Below are positions 35,671 to 43,629 of a DNA stretch of 45,172 nucleotides, one piece after another (within the stretch, counting starts at the first letter, position 1; every line of letters begins with the position of its first letter). Source of the stretch: an uncultured Gammaproteobacteria bacterium (GTDB lineage Bacteria > Pseudomonadota > Gammaproteobacteria > Pseudomonadales > Azotimanducaceae); the NCBI GenBank assembly GCA_913049815.1, contig CAJWYI010000005.1, positions 1 to 45,172 on the forward strand. Reading direction: 5' to 3'. The notes below the pieces were generated by a model. It was not told the origin of the DNA, searched no databases, and saw nothing but the letters and a program-made list of their open reading frames with translations. Position numbers and translations under genes: made by a program.

Positions 35671-36510
35671 TTGTCGACCATTGAAGAGCAAGGGGCCAGT
35701 CTGCCCAATTACGAAATCTATGCGTTGCGCTACGCGGTACACAAACAACGTACGGCCAGTCACAACTTCATTGCTTACGACATGCACGATGGTCCGATGC
35801 CACTCGACTTCTTTGTGTGGGCCATCGTCGGTACAGAGCGCACTATTGTGGTGGATACAGGTTTTGGTCAACGCGAGGCCGATGAACGTGGACGGCAACT
35901 ATTGCGTACACCTCGTGCCGCGTTGGACTCCATCAACATTGACAGTCACTGGATCGAAGACGTCATCATTACCCACCTGCACTATGACCATGCAGGAACC
36001 ACAGAGGATTTTCCCAACGCCACCTTCCACATTCAAGATCTGGAAATGCAATTTGCGACCGGGCGGCACATGCGCCACGGCGTCATGCGTGCCGCGTTCT
36101 CTGTCGAAGATGTGATTCGGTTTGTGAGGCACGTGTACGAGGACCGTGTCGAATTCCATGATGGCGATGCGGAAATCGCACCAGGAATATCCGTCCACTT
36201 TGTTGGTGGACATACCATGGGTTTACAGTGCGTGCGCGTGAATACCGCCCGCGGCTGGGTGGTACTGGCCTCCGATGCCAGTCACTACTATGACAACATG
36301 AACAAAGCATCACCCTTCCCGATCGTCTATGACCTGGGCCAGATGCTGGAGGGATATGACGTACTACGCCACTGGGCGGACTCCGAAGACCACATCGTAC
36401 CGGGTCACGATCCATTGGTGCTTCAGTACTATCCACCCGCCAGCCCGGAATTGGCAGGAGAAGTTGCACGGCTCGACCTACCACCGTATATCCGGAGCGA
36501 AAAGCCATGA
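35671..36510 (+). CDS. Metallo-beta-lactamase-fold hydrolase, N-acyl-homoserine-lactonase-like
   Basis: This 279-residue hydrolase has the zinc motif HLHYDH (His102, His104, Asp106, His107), a later His in FVGGHTMG, Asp in LASDASH and a final His in VPGHDP, so all dinuclear-zinc ligands are present. The arrangement matches the AiiA-type lactonase subgroup. In this context hydrolysis of a lactone or thioester intermediate is as likely as quorum quenching. The start codon is TTG at 35671 with GAGG seven bases upstream; no in-frame ATG lies near. It overlaps the next gene by ATGA. Confidence 0.85.
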   Translation: MSTIEEQGASLPNYEIYALRYAVHKQRTASHNFIAYDMHDGPMPLDFFVWAIVGTERTIVVDTGFGQREADERGRQLLRTPRAALDSINIDSHWIEDVIITHLHYDHAGTTEDFPNATFHIQDLEMQFATGRHMRHGVMRAAFSVEDVIRFVRHVYEDRVEFHDGDAEIAPGISVHFVGGHTMGLQCVRVNTARGWVVLASDASHYYDNMNKASPFPIVYDLGQMLEGYDVLRHWADSEDHIVPGHDPLVLQYYPPASPELAGEVARLDLPPYIRSEKP

Positions 36511-37385
36511 ACCACAACCGAGTCGGATTTATAGGTGTCGGAGTTATGGGCGAACCCATGTGCCGTAACATCGCGCAGCATTCAGGGGCCACCGTCACCG
36601 CGTTTGACCTCAACGACGAACCATTGACTCGCCTGGCGTCTGTGGGGGTAATTCGCGCTGAATCGATCGCAGATGTGGTTCAGTCGGCCTCAATCATTTT
36701 TCTCTCTCTGCCGGGAGGCCCGGAGCTGGAAGGAGTGTGCAGAGGAGACGATGGACTGCTAGCAAATACCGCCACTGGACAGACGATCGTTGATACCTCC
36801 ACAGCACCGGTGAAACTTACTCGCGCACTGGCTGCACAGTTTCAGGACACAGATGTCGACTATGCAGACACGCCAATTGCTCGAACGCGACAGGCCGCAG
36901 AAGCAGGGACGTTGAGTATCATGGTGGGTGCGAGCGACGAGGTGTACGCACGTATCGAACCTTTCCTGAAGTGTTGTGCCAGCGATATTACTCATTGCGG
37001 TAATGTGGGTTGTGGGCAGGTTTCCAAGCTGATGAACAATATGGTGTTGTTTCAGAACGTGGTCGCCATCGCCGAAGCACTGAACGTGGCTCGCGGTGCG
37101 GGTCTGTCAGACGACGTTTTATTCGACGTACTCAGCAAGGGCTCGGCAAACAGCTTCGCCCTACAGAATCATGGTCAGAAAGCGATCTGGCCCGATGAGT
37201 TCCCGGAACGCGCTTTCCCGACGACCTACGCACAGAAGGACCTTTCTTACGCCCTTCAGCTTGCAGAGGATTGCGGACTGGATCTGAGTGGCGCGAAGAA
37301 TGCTGGCGAGCTCCTTGAGGTTTCAAGAGCGGCAGGCTACGGCGATCTGTATTTTCCCGCGCTGGCACGCATCATCGGGGATTAA
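36507..37385 (+). CDS. NAD(P)-dependent beta-hydroxyacid dehydrogenase
   Basis: This 292-residue protein belongs to the 6-phosphogluconate/3-hydroxyisobutyrate dehydrogenase superfamily. The N-terminal Rossmann motif is GFIGVGVMGEPM, with Asp34 after beta-2 suggesting NAD. The substrate loop DTSTAPV (96-102) and catalytic Lys174 with Asn178 (GQVSKLMNNM) follow, then the all-helical C-terminal domain. In the usual DxxGxPVSGG site the sequence is DTPIARTRQAAEAGT, so substrate contacts differ from hydroxyisobutyrate dehydrogenase. It is coupled to the hydrolase by ATGA and followed three bases later by the oxygenase gene. Confidence 0.9.
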   Translation: MNHNRVGFIGVGVMGEPMCRNIAQHSGATVTAFDLNDEPLTRLASVGVIRAESIADVVQSASIIFLSLPGGPELEGVCRGDDGLLANTATGQTIVDTSTAPVKLTRALAAQFQDTDVDYADTPIARTRQAAEAGTLSIMVGASDEVYARIEPFLKCCASDITHCGNVGCGQVSKLMNNMVLFQNVVAIAEALNVARGAGLSDDVLFDVLSKGSANSFALQNHGQKAIWPDEFPERAFPTTYAQKDLSYALQLAEDCGLDLSGAKNAGELLEVSRAAGYGDLYFPALARIIGD

Positions 37386-37388
37386 TAG

Positions 37389-38249
37389 ATGGTTGACCTT
37401 CCCACAACGTCAGATCCGGAGGAACTCACGCGGCTCCGCATCGAACGCTTTGCGCACGAGCTTGACGACAATGGATTGACCATTGTCCCGCCTCCAGTAT
37501 TCGAACTCTCTGAGTCCTTTTTCATCGAGCTGCGAAAAACCGTCCTCTGGGTCGCTGAACAGCAAACTGGCGCTAGCTTCGACCTGGCGCGAGGCATCGA
37601 TCGAAATCTGGGAGGCCGTCCAGACGAAATCGGTCATGTCATGATCACACACCTTGTCCATCAACATCCTGCCTTCGAACAGGTGCTTACGCATCCCGTC
37701 AAGAAAGCGCTCATGTCTCACCTGCTGGGTCCCGTTCATAGACTCTCCCACAGTAGTGCCTGGATCAAGTGGAAGACGCCTAACGAATGGAAAAAGGTGA
37801 TGAGTACTGGCATGCACGCCGATCAAAGTCGGGTTCCAGAGCCCTGGAACTGGCGTGCGCCACACATGGCCAACATGAACTGGCTGCTAACAGACTACAC
37901 CAGGGATGATGGTGCGTTGTCCTATGTGCCTAAGAGCCACAAGGAAGAAAGATTCCCACCCGAGGACGAGGCCAACGAACGCGCCGTCCCCGTCGAGGCA
38001 CCCATGGGATCTCTGGTCATCTTCCAGGGAGGTACCTGGCACGGCTCATTCCGCAAAACAACGCCCGGTCTCCATGTCAGCCTGCACGGGGTGCATTGTC
38101 GTCCGTATATGCTACCCGCGCAGGACTACAAGGGTCAGATCTCAGCACCCGTGTTCAATCGCAGTGCGGATCCGAACTATCTCCACATGTTGATGCGCGA
38201 TGACGAGGAGATGCTGGCGAAAAGTGCATGCACGCACAGCGTTAGCTAA
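37389..38249 (+). CDS. Phytanoyl-CoA dioxygenase (PhyH)-family Fe(II)/2-oxoglutarate oxygenase-like protein
   Basis: This 286-residue protein has a double-stranded beta-helix fold. The iron ligands are present: His143-x-Asp145 in GMHADQSR and distal His218 in GGTWHGSF. The family usually has Arg about 11 residues after the distal His (PGLRV) to bind the 2-oxoglutarate carboxylate. Here that position is His229 (PGLHV, codon CAT), a single-base change from an Arg codon. Activity may be altered, or another residue such as Arg222 may compensate. It is the third gene of the hydrolase-dehydrogenase-oxygenase operon. Its 3' end overlaps the convergent DUF98 gene by 8 bp. PhyH proteins hydroxylate many substrates, so phytanoyl-CoA is not implied. 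Confidence 0.85.
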   Translation: MVDLPTTSDPEELTRLRIERFAHELDDNGLTIVPPPVFELSESFFIELRKTVLWVAEQQTGASFDLARGIDRNLGGRPDEIGHVMITHLVHQHPAFEQVLTHPVKKALMSHLLGPVHRLSHSSAWIKWKTPNEWKKVMSTGMHADQSRVPEPWNWRAPHMANMNWLLTDYTRDDGALSYVPKSHKEERFPPEDEANERAVPVEAPMGSLVIFQGGTWHGSFRKTTPGLHVSLHGVHCRPYMLPAQDYKGQISAPVFNRSADPNYLHMLMRDDEEMLAKSACTHSVS

Positions 38250-38763
38250 ATGAGGTCTCAGGGAACTGTTCTGTGATCTGCATAATCGGAGAGCCAGATG
38301 CAAACACGAGATAGGTCCGAGAAATCAACCAATCGTTCGGATCGCAGCCAAGATCAAGACCACGATCACCCGCGGTCACTTTTTCCGTCCAGCAAATCTC
38401 TCGAAATGTCTCCAATCGATGTTCAATGATGAGCGTTCCAATCGGTTTCTCACTATAGAGCAGTTCATCACTCATCCTCTTGGGAAGACGATCAGGAACA
38501 ATCAACGATTCTGCGAAAAGATGAGCCTCACCCGAATGTTCACCGCAGAGCATAATCTGGCGACGCATTAACCGAGTCCCTACCTGTAGATCGAGTAATG
38601 GAATATGATACTCGGCGGTCTCGACAGTCTGATGCAGCTTTTGAACTCTGATTGGCTCTGCCATATATACGGACAACATCTCGGTGACCGTACCATCAGT
38701 CATGAGCAAAATGCGTTGGAACGGTGGTAGCGAGGGGAGGTCTATCGTGGTCGATGGCGACAT
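38242..38763 (-). CDS. DUF98/chorismate-lyase-like protein (Rv2949c type)
   Basis: This 173-residue protein fits the chorismate pyruvate-lyase-like family (DUF98). FQRILLMTDGTVTEML is the N-terminal signature, followed by VGTRLMRRQIMLCGE, LFAESLIVPDRLP, a conserved Glu-rich helix around IGTLIIEHRLETFREI, and the C-terminal SGSPIMQITEQF. Mycobacterial Rv2949c makes 4-hydroxybenzoate from chorismate. The fold is shared with UTRA ligand-binding domains, so a non-catalytic binding role is possible. There is no DNA-binding domain, so it is not a GntR regulator. It is convergent and overlapping with the PhyH gene. Confidence 0.7.
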   Translation of the reverse strand: MSPSTTIDLPSLPPFQRILLMTDGTVTEMLSVYMAEPIRVQKLHQTVETAEYHIPLLDLQVGTRLMRRQIMLCGEHSGEAHLFAESLIVPDRLPKRMSDELLYSEKPIGTLIIEHRLETFREICWTEKVTAGDRGLDLGCDPNDWLISRTYLVFASGSPIMQITEQFPETSFS

Positions 38764-39513
38764 AACCTCATCTTACACGCACGCCGGCATCATAAGATGC
38801 TATTTGTATGGACACCTTGTGTAGCTTGACTGACGCAGTTTCGGCAAATTGATCACCACTCGAAGCACCGATCTCGCGATGACGCCCTAGAAGCGGCGAT
38901 TGGAAACGTGGCACAGTTTCTAACTAACCGGGAGTGGCCTCACACGACGATGTCACCGTATTGCTGAACAGTAGAGAAGGACCTTTAAGCGAGCGATCAT
39001 CTTGTTGCTGATCGCAGCGATCTGTTCCATTGAATTTTCATTCCTCGGTGGATCTGCCTTCTGGCTGCTGGGTGGCGCACACAGCCTTAATATCCAAGGT
39101 ATCGCAACCACACACGACGGTCCGGCAACGCTATCTGTAACAGGCTGACGTTTCCCAACTGGTGACCTGGGAAAACCGCGAACTCACTCCTTGCAGTCCA
39201 GTGCCCTTGAGACAACACCCATTCAGGTCGCAAACTCGCTGGTATTCTAAAGTGCAGTTAGCGTGGCGGACTGGTTATCGTTCAGCCGCGCCGCTGTCTA
39301 GCCGTTGGCGTAGTGTTCGATGCGATCTCGCCACAATGTTGGAGAATCATCACATCGAGGTAGGACGAGTCTTAAACAGAGCGGATAGCACCCGCAATAT
39401 GGTCATTAGTCAAAACAGGCATTAGGTAATCATCAGCATGAGTCACCATCGATGCAAGGACAAACGTCAGAGCTAGTGCAAGGAGCCTTCGCATACGGCC
39501 TACGGCAGCCTGA
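38764..39513. other. 750-bp interval without an intact gene
   Basis: Two coding-like fragments on the plus strand stand out. One (about 38832-38970) reads DDALEAAIGNVAQFLTNREW. The other (about 38989-39150) is hydrophobic (RAIILLLIAAICSIEF, then SAFWLLGG) and is followed by a stop; it lacks a start codon. Both look like relics of decayed genes, the second of a small membrane protein. No family was recognised. Confidence 0.35.
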
Positions 39514-41115
39514 CTATCGATTGGGACGCCGACGCTCCCGCATGATCTTCAGAATGTCTACCCACGGTTTGACCTCACAGCGGGCTGCCCAGGCCTCATA
39601 ATACGATGACAGCTCCGCAACGATCTCTGGATGCGACTCAGAGATATCGTCAGTCTCGGTCCTGTTCTCGACCACGTTGTAGAGTTCCCAATCACCCGGA
39701 TACTTGCAGACAAGCTTCCAATCACCCATCCTCACTGCTCGATTCCCTTCATGTTCCCAAACCAGCGCTTCTTTGCCATTCGGCTGATCATCGAAGATTG
39801 GTGTGAGCGATGTCCCTTCAAGCGGTTTGATAGTGTTGCCGTTGAATTGTGCTGGATACTCCGCACCGGCGACGTCAACGCAGGTGGCCATGATATCCGT
39901 CAGCTGTCCAGGCTGATGGCGAAGCTCACCGCGAGCTTTAACGCGATCGGGCCAATGCACAATGAGGGGTGTGGCAATGCCGCCTTCGTGGACCCAGTGT
40001 TTGTACTCACGAAATGGTGTGTTAGACAGATTTGCCCAGGGGACACCATAGCTCTGATAGGTATCAACCGGACCCGGCATGATGTCCGGATCGTTATTGA
40101 ATCGCACAGGCCGACCATCTCGGGTTTCGGTCGTACCAGACAAAAATGCACCACTCTTCGACCAACGATCAAAATCGATTTCTTCAGCACACGCGCCATT
40201 ATCAGCCAGGAACACGATTAACGTATTATCTATTTGATTGTTGCGTTCGAGTGCATCCAGAATGCGACCAATACCTTGATCCATCCGGTCAATCTGCGAG
40301 GCATACACCTCCATGCGCCGCGACTCCCATGATTTGTGCTGCGCATCTTCCCACGGTGGCTGAGTCGCGTCCCTAGGTGTCAGAGGCCAGGAACGGTCCA
40401 ATAAACCAATATTCCGCATTCGTTCCAGTCGTTCCTCTCGCAATTTGTCCCACCCAGCATCAAAGCGCCCGTGATACTTCGCAATGTCCTTATCGTGGGC
40501 ATGTAGTGGCCAATGGGGCGCAGTGTAGGCGGTATATAGAAAGAAAGGTTCGCCGCGATTCTCATGCTGATCAATGTACGCGACCGCATGGTCGCTAATT
40601 GCGTCTGTCAGAAAGAAATCATCGGGTTGCTCATCGACATTCAGTGCTTCGTTTTCGCTCGTCAGTGTTTTTGGCTGCCAGTAGTTAGCTGCGCCTGTGA
40701 TGATGCCAAAGTAGCGATCGAAACCACGCTGACGCGGCCAGCTGTGCTTTGGTGCGTCTGGCGCTGTGTGGCGCGTGACATGCCACTTTCCACTCATGTA
40801 GGTCGCGTACCCTGCACTTTTCAGTACTTCTGCGATCGTCACACAGTTCGCGTTCAGGTCACCGCGGTATCCATCTTCATCGAAGTCATCAACCATATGT
40901 CCCACACTGGTCTGGTGGGGGTGTAACCCCGTCAGAATGGATGCACGCGTTGGGCAGCATCGGGCCGTGTTGTAGAACTGCGTAAAGCGCAGCCCGTGAC
41001 CCGCCAGTCTGTCGAGGTTCGGTGTCATGACCTCACCCCCGTAACACCCGATATCCGAGTAACCCATATCATCATTCATGATGAGCAGGATGTTGGGTTG
41101 ATCATTTTTCGCCAT
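39514..41115 (-). CDS. Type I sulfatase, apparently cytoplasmic
   Basis: This 533-residue arylsulfatase-family enzyme hydrolyses sulfate esters. The formylglycine motif is C-C-P-T-R-A with the modified Cys53 (CxPxR). The metal-site residues are in MNDDMGYSD (Asp15/Asp16), and VFLADNGA supplies later calcium ligands. The protein has family length. It starts directly at the catalytic domain (MAKNDQPNILLI) with no signal peptide. The ATG has GGAG seven bases upstream. It begins 15 bp after the NAD(P)-binding gene, so the two form an operon. No formylglycine-generating enzyme gene is in the window. Confidence 0.92.
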   Translation of the reverse strand: MAKNDQPNILLIMNDDMGYSDIGCYGGEVMTPNLDRLAGHGLRFTQFYNTARCCPTRASILTGLHPHQTSVGHMVDDFDEDGYRGDLNANCVTIAEVLKSAGYATYMSGKWHVTRHTAPDAPKHSWPRQRGFDRYFGIITGAANYWQPKTLTSENEALNVDEQPDDFFLTDAISDHAVAYIDQHENRGEPFFLYTAYTAPHWPLHAHDKDIAKYHGRFDAGWDKLREERLERMRNIGLLDRSWPLTPRDATQPPWEDAQHKSWESRRMEVYASQIDRMDQGIGRILDALERNNQIDNTLIVFLADNGACAEEIDFDRWSKSGAFLSGTTETRDGRPVRFNNDPDIMPGPVDTYQSYGVPWANLSNTPFREYKHWVHEGGIATPLIVHWPDRVKARGELRHQPGQLTDIMATCVDVAGAEYPAQFNGNTIKPLEGTSLTPIFDDQPNGKEALVWEHEGNRAVRMGDWKLVCKYPGDWELYNVVENRTETDDISESHPEIVAELSSYYEAWAARCEVKPWVDILKIMRERRRPNR

Positions 41116-41130
41116 TGGGAATCTCCAGTC

Positions 41131-41760
41131 TCAGATGGTTGACAAGGCCGAGTGCAGCTCGATGTCGCCATCCAACACGCTGAAGCACTTGCGAATCGTA
41201 TTGGGTCGATCGAGACAGGCCACCAGCGTCGCCGCCAGATTCTCCCGGGAGGTTCGGCCGCTACCATGAAGTTCGGACGATACCGCAACGCGCAAGGTTG
41301 CCTCATCGTCCGTCAATCCACCTGGACAGACAATCGTGTAGTCCAGATCAGTTGCCACCAGATGGTTATCCGCATGTGCCTTCGCTTTGTGGTAGTGCTT
41401 AATCGGAGAAGTGCTGTTCACGTCGTTGTTGATGGAACTCAACATGATGTAGCGTTTCACGCTGTTCATCTGCGCAGACACCATCGATCGAATAGCACCC
41501 AGTTGATCAACAAGAATGGTCTTGTCCTTTCCTGTTTTGCCGCCAGATCCAGCTGCGAAGATCACGGCCTCACAACCTTGCATCACATGGTCGATCGGAT
41601 ACTCTAGATCACCCATTACCGTTGGGACACCCATCTCGTCGAACCTCGCTCGTTGCGACGGATCCCGGATCATCGCCACCGGATCATGTGGCGAATCCAC
41701 CATGCGACGGATCGTTCGTGCAGCCGTATTGCCATTGGCACCTATCACCAGAACTTTCAT
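41131..41760 (-). CDS. NAD(P)-binding atypical SDR (NmrA/YwnB-like)
   Basis: This 209-residue single-domain Rossmann protein has a nucleotide loop GANGNTAAR (family GATGxxG with a substitution). MIRDPSQRARF follows beta-2, then VMGDLEYP (GDL), FAAGSGG and a YHKAK-like segment (HYHKAKAHAD) at the position of the active-site Tyr/Lys. VCPGGLTDD follows. The group includes NAD(P)H-dependent reductases and redox sensors; the substrate is unknown. An AGGGA Shine-Dalgarno lies just upstream of the ATG. It is the promoter-proximal gene of a two-gene unit with the cytoplasmic sulfatase. Confidence 0.85.
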   Translation of the reverse strand: MKVLVIGANGNTAARTIRRMVDSPHDPVAMIRDPSQRARFDEMGVPTVMGDLEYPIDHVMQGCEAVIFAAGSGGKTGKDKTILVDQLGAIRSMVSAQMNSVKRYIMLSSINNDVNSTSPIKHYHKAKAHADNHLVATDLDYTIVCPGGLTDDEATLRVAVSSELHGSGRTSRENLAATLVACLDRPNTIRKCFSVLDGDIELHSALSTI

Positions 41761-42059
41761 GGGATTCCCTTTCTGCAGTCAGACGTAGAAGTGTATCAAA
41801 CGGTCCATGACCGAAGCGTGCAAGCGTCCCACAATCTAAGCCCCGAGCCCCTGCTGTGACACGAGGAGACACGCGCAGACGACCAAACTACGGCCTTACT
41901 GCATTTTGAGTAGATTGAATGGCATGGTGAAGGGACCTACCACTACCTGAACGAACAACTTTGTAGGGGCAATAGGTCCGCGGCTAGAAAAACACAGCCT
42001 GGGTACCTACCTGTTTAGCGCCAAGTCAGAATTTTTACTCTGACTCCTAATTTCTAAAT
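41761..42059. other. Intergenic interval with a hairpin near the downstream sulfatase stop
   Basis: No gene is supported in these 299 bp. A perfect inverted repeat AGTCAGA-8 nt-TCTGACT (42024-42045) lies about 15 bp past the stop of the exported sulfatase. It is in an AT-rich context but lacks a following T-run, so it is only a possible terminator or mRNA-end stem. Confidence 0.45.
42024..42045 (-). terminator. Possible stem-loop downstream of exported sulfatase
   Basis: A 7-bp perfect stem with an 8-nt loop lies just 3' of the minus-strand sulfatase stop. There is no U-tract, and the stem is only moderately GC-rich. Intrinsic termination is uncertain. Confidence 0.35.
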
Positions 42060-43466
42060 TTATACAGGCCAATCGATCTGAACACCGTCGACAGAGAATG
42101 CCGGTGACGTTTTAGTACCCATGGACTTCCACGCGGGGCTCAACATGCGATCATTCCAACGTCGATGGATGCGTCTCAGCTTTCGTAGCGTTCTTATTTC
42201 TGTATCGGCAAGATTTGAGCGTTCACCGATATCCTCAGCCAGGTTGTACAACCAGTCCCTGCCTCCCGCATGGATCAGTTTCCAGTCGTAATGTCGAATC
42301 GCCCAGTTCGCACCACTTCGCCAGTACAGCGTTTTGTGGGGCTGCCCTTGTTTGCTCCCATCGACATAGGGCATCAAATCGACACCGTCGCCGTGCTTCA
42401 CCGGCGCACCCACAGCAGCCATGACAGTTGGGTAAACGTCCAGTGCGCTCACTGGAGACTCAAAAGTTTTTCCACGCGGCACAGTACCCGGCCACTGCAT
42501 GACAAAAGGTACGCGCACACCGCCCTCAAAGAGCGTCTGTTTGCCCAAACGCAACGGGTCGTTGGTGCAGTAATCCGCAACACCGGCACCGTTGTCACTC
42601 AGGAAGATCACGAGCGTGTTCTCTAACAGTTCATGTCTCTCTAACGAATTAAGAATGGCGCCCACACTGACATCCAGGGCAACAGTCATGGCAGCATAGA
42701 CTCGACGGCTTTCGTCCTTGATGTGTGGAAATTGGTCGTAGTACCGCTGGGTCACTTGCAGAGGCTGATGTACTGCCAGGTGCGGAACATAGAGAAAGAA
42801 CGGTTGGTCCTGATGGCGTTCAATAAACTCGAGTGCTTCGCGGGTATAGGCTTCCGTCAGGTATTCATCCTCGACTACCGGCTCGGTGCCTCTCATGATG
42901 ACGTTGTAGTTCCGTCGTCCCTGCCAGGGGCCCTCCGGTAAAGGTGGTCGTCCCGGCCGGGAGATGTTCACATCGTCGCGCTTTGGGTCAATGTAGTCGG
43001 TCCAACCCTCCAACGATCCAAAAAACTCATCGAAGCCATAGTTTGTCGGATTGAACTTGAGGTCCAACCCCAGGTGCCACTTACCCACTATGCCTGTCGC
43101 ATACCCATGCGACTTCAAGGCTTCTGCCAGCGTTTTTTCACTGTCAGGCAGACCATCAGTTGGTTTAGCGGGCAGGAATTCGTGACCGAAACGCTGCTGA
43201 TAAAGACCAGTCAACAGAGACGCTCGCGAAGGCGAGCAGACGGGACTGGTCACGTATCCATCGGTAAAACGAACGCCCTCCTCTGCGATGCGCATCAGGT
43301 TAGGCGTCGGCACATCATCACACCCATAGAGCTCACTGTCACAGTAACCCAAGTCATCAGCTAGAATAAGAACGACATTGGGGCGACTCGTGTCCGCGAA
43401 GGTGCTTGCGCAACAAAAGAGTGTCAGCAGCGCAACCCCGCGCCATGTAGCAGTGATCCACTTCAT
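42060..43466 (-). CDS. Type I sulfatase with signal peptide
   Basis: This 468-residue secreted arylsulfatase-family enzyme has a signal peptide over residues 1-24 (MKWITATWRGVALLTLFCC, cleavage near FAD). ADDLGY supplies the first metal ligands. The formylglycine motif VCSPSRASLLTG has Cys77 (CxPxR). KWHLGL and FLSDNGAG follow, the latter with later metal-ligand Asp/Asn residues. It is only distantly similar to the neighbouring cytoplasmic sulfatase, so the two probably act on different substrates or at different steps. It is apparently monocistronic. The neighbouring MFS gene reads the same way 160 bp upstream. Confidence 0.92.
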   Translation of the reverse strand: MKWITATWRGVALLTLFCCASTFADTSRPNVVLILADDLGYCDSELYGCDDVPTPNLMRIAEEGVRFTDGYVTSPVCSPSRASLLTGLYQQRFGHEFLPAKPTDGLPDSEKTLAEALKSHGYATGIVGKWHLGLDLKFNPTNYGFDEFFGSLEGWTDYIDPKRDDVNISRPGRPPLPEGPWQGRRNYNVIMRGTEPVVEDEYLTEAYTREALEFIERHQDQPFFLYVPHLAVHQPLQVTQRYYDQFPHIKDESRRVYAAMTVALDVSVGAILNSLERHELLENTLVIFLSDNGAGVADYCTNDPLRLGKQTLFEGGVRVPFVMQWPGTVPRGKTFESPVSALDVYPTVMAAVGAPVKHGDGVDLMPYVDGSKQGQPHKTLYWRSGANWAIRHYDWKLIHAGGRDWLYNLAEDIGERSNLADTEIRTLRKLRRIHRRWNDRMLSPAWKSMGTKTSPAFSVDGVQIDWPV

Positions 43467-43629
43467 CTCAAAATCTCAGCTATTACCGACTGTAGCTCGC
43501 AACCAGCATACCTATCCTCAAACGAGTTTGACACAGAGGCCAGACGGCACGATGGAATTTACATTCGCTTGAACGAACGGAGCGAGAACGTGACCGAAGA
43601 AGAACGACTATCAGACTCTGATTCCCGAT

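Noticed and set aside
35671-36510. Quorum-quenching lactonase as the specific function
   Set aside because: The zinc motif and subgroup fit, but the operon with a dehydrogenase and oxygenase points to metabolism; there is no evidence of signalling genes, so only a family-level call is kept.
37132-37368. Minus-strand and plus-strand long frames inside the dehydrogenase and other genes
   Set aside because: They are antisense or shifted shadows of well-supported genes with arginine/serine-rich composition and no family motifs.
38242-38763. GntR-family regulator (UTRA domain) for the catabolic cluster
   Set aside because: No helix-turn-helix domain is present, and the sequence signature fits DUF98/chorismate-lyase-like proteins better than UTRA regulators.
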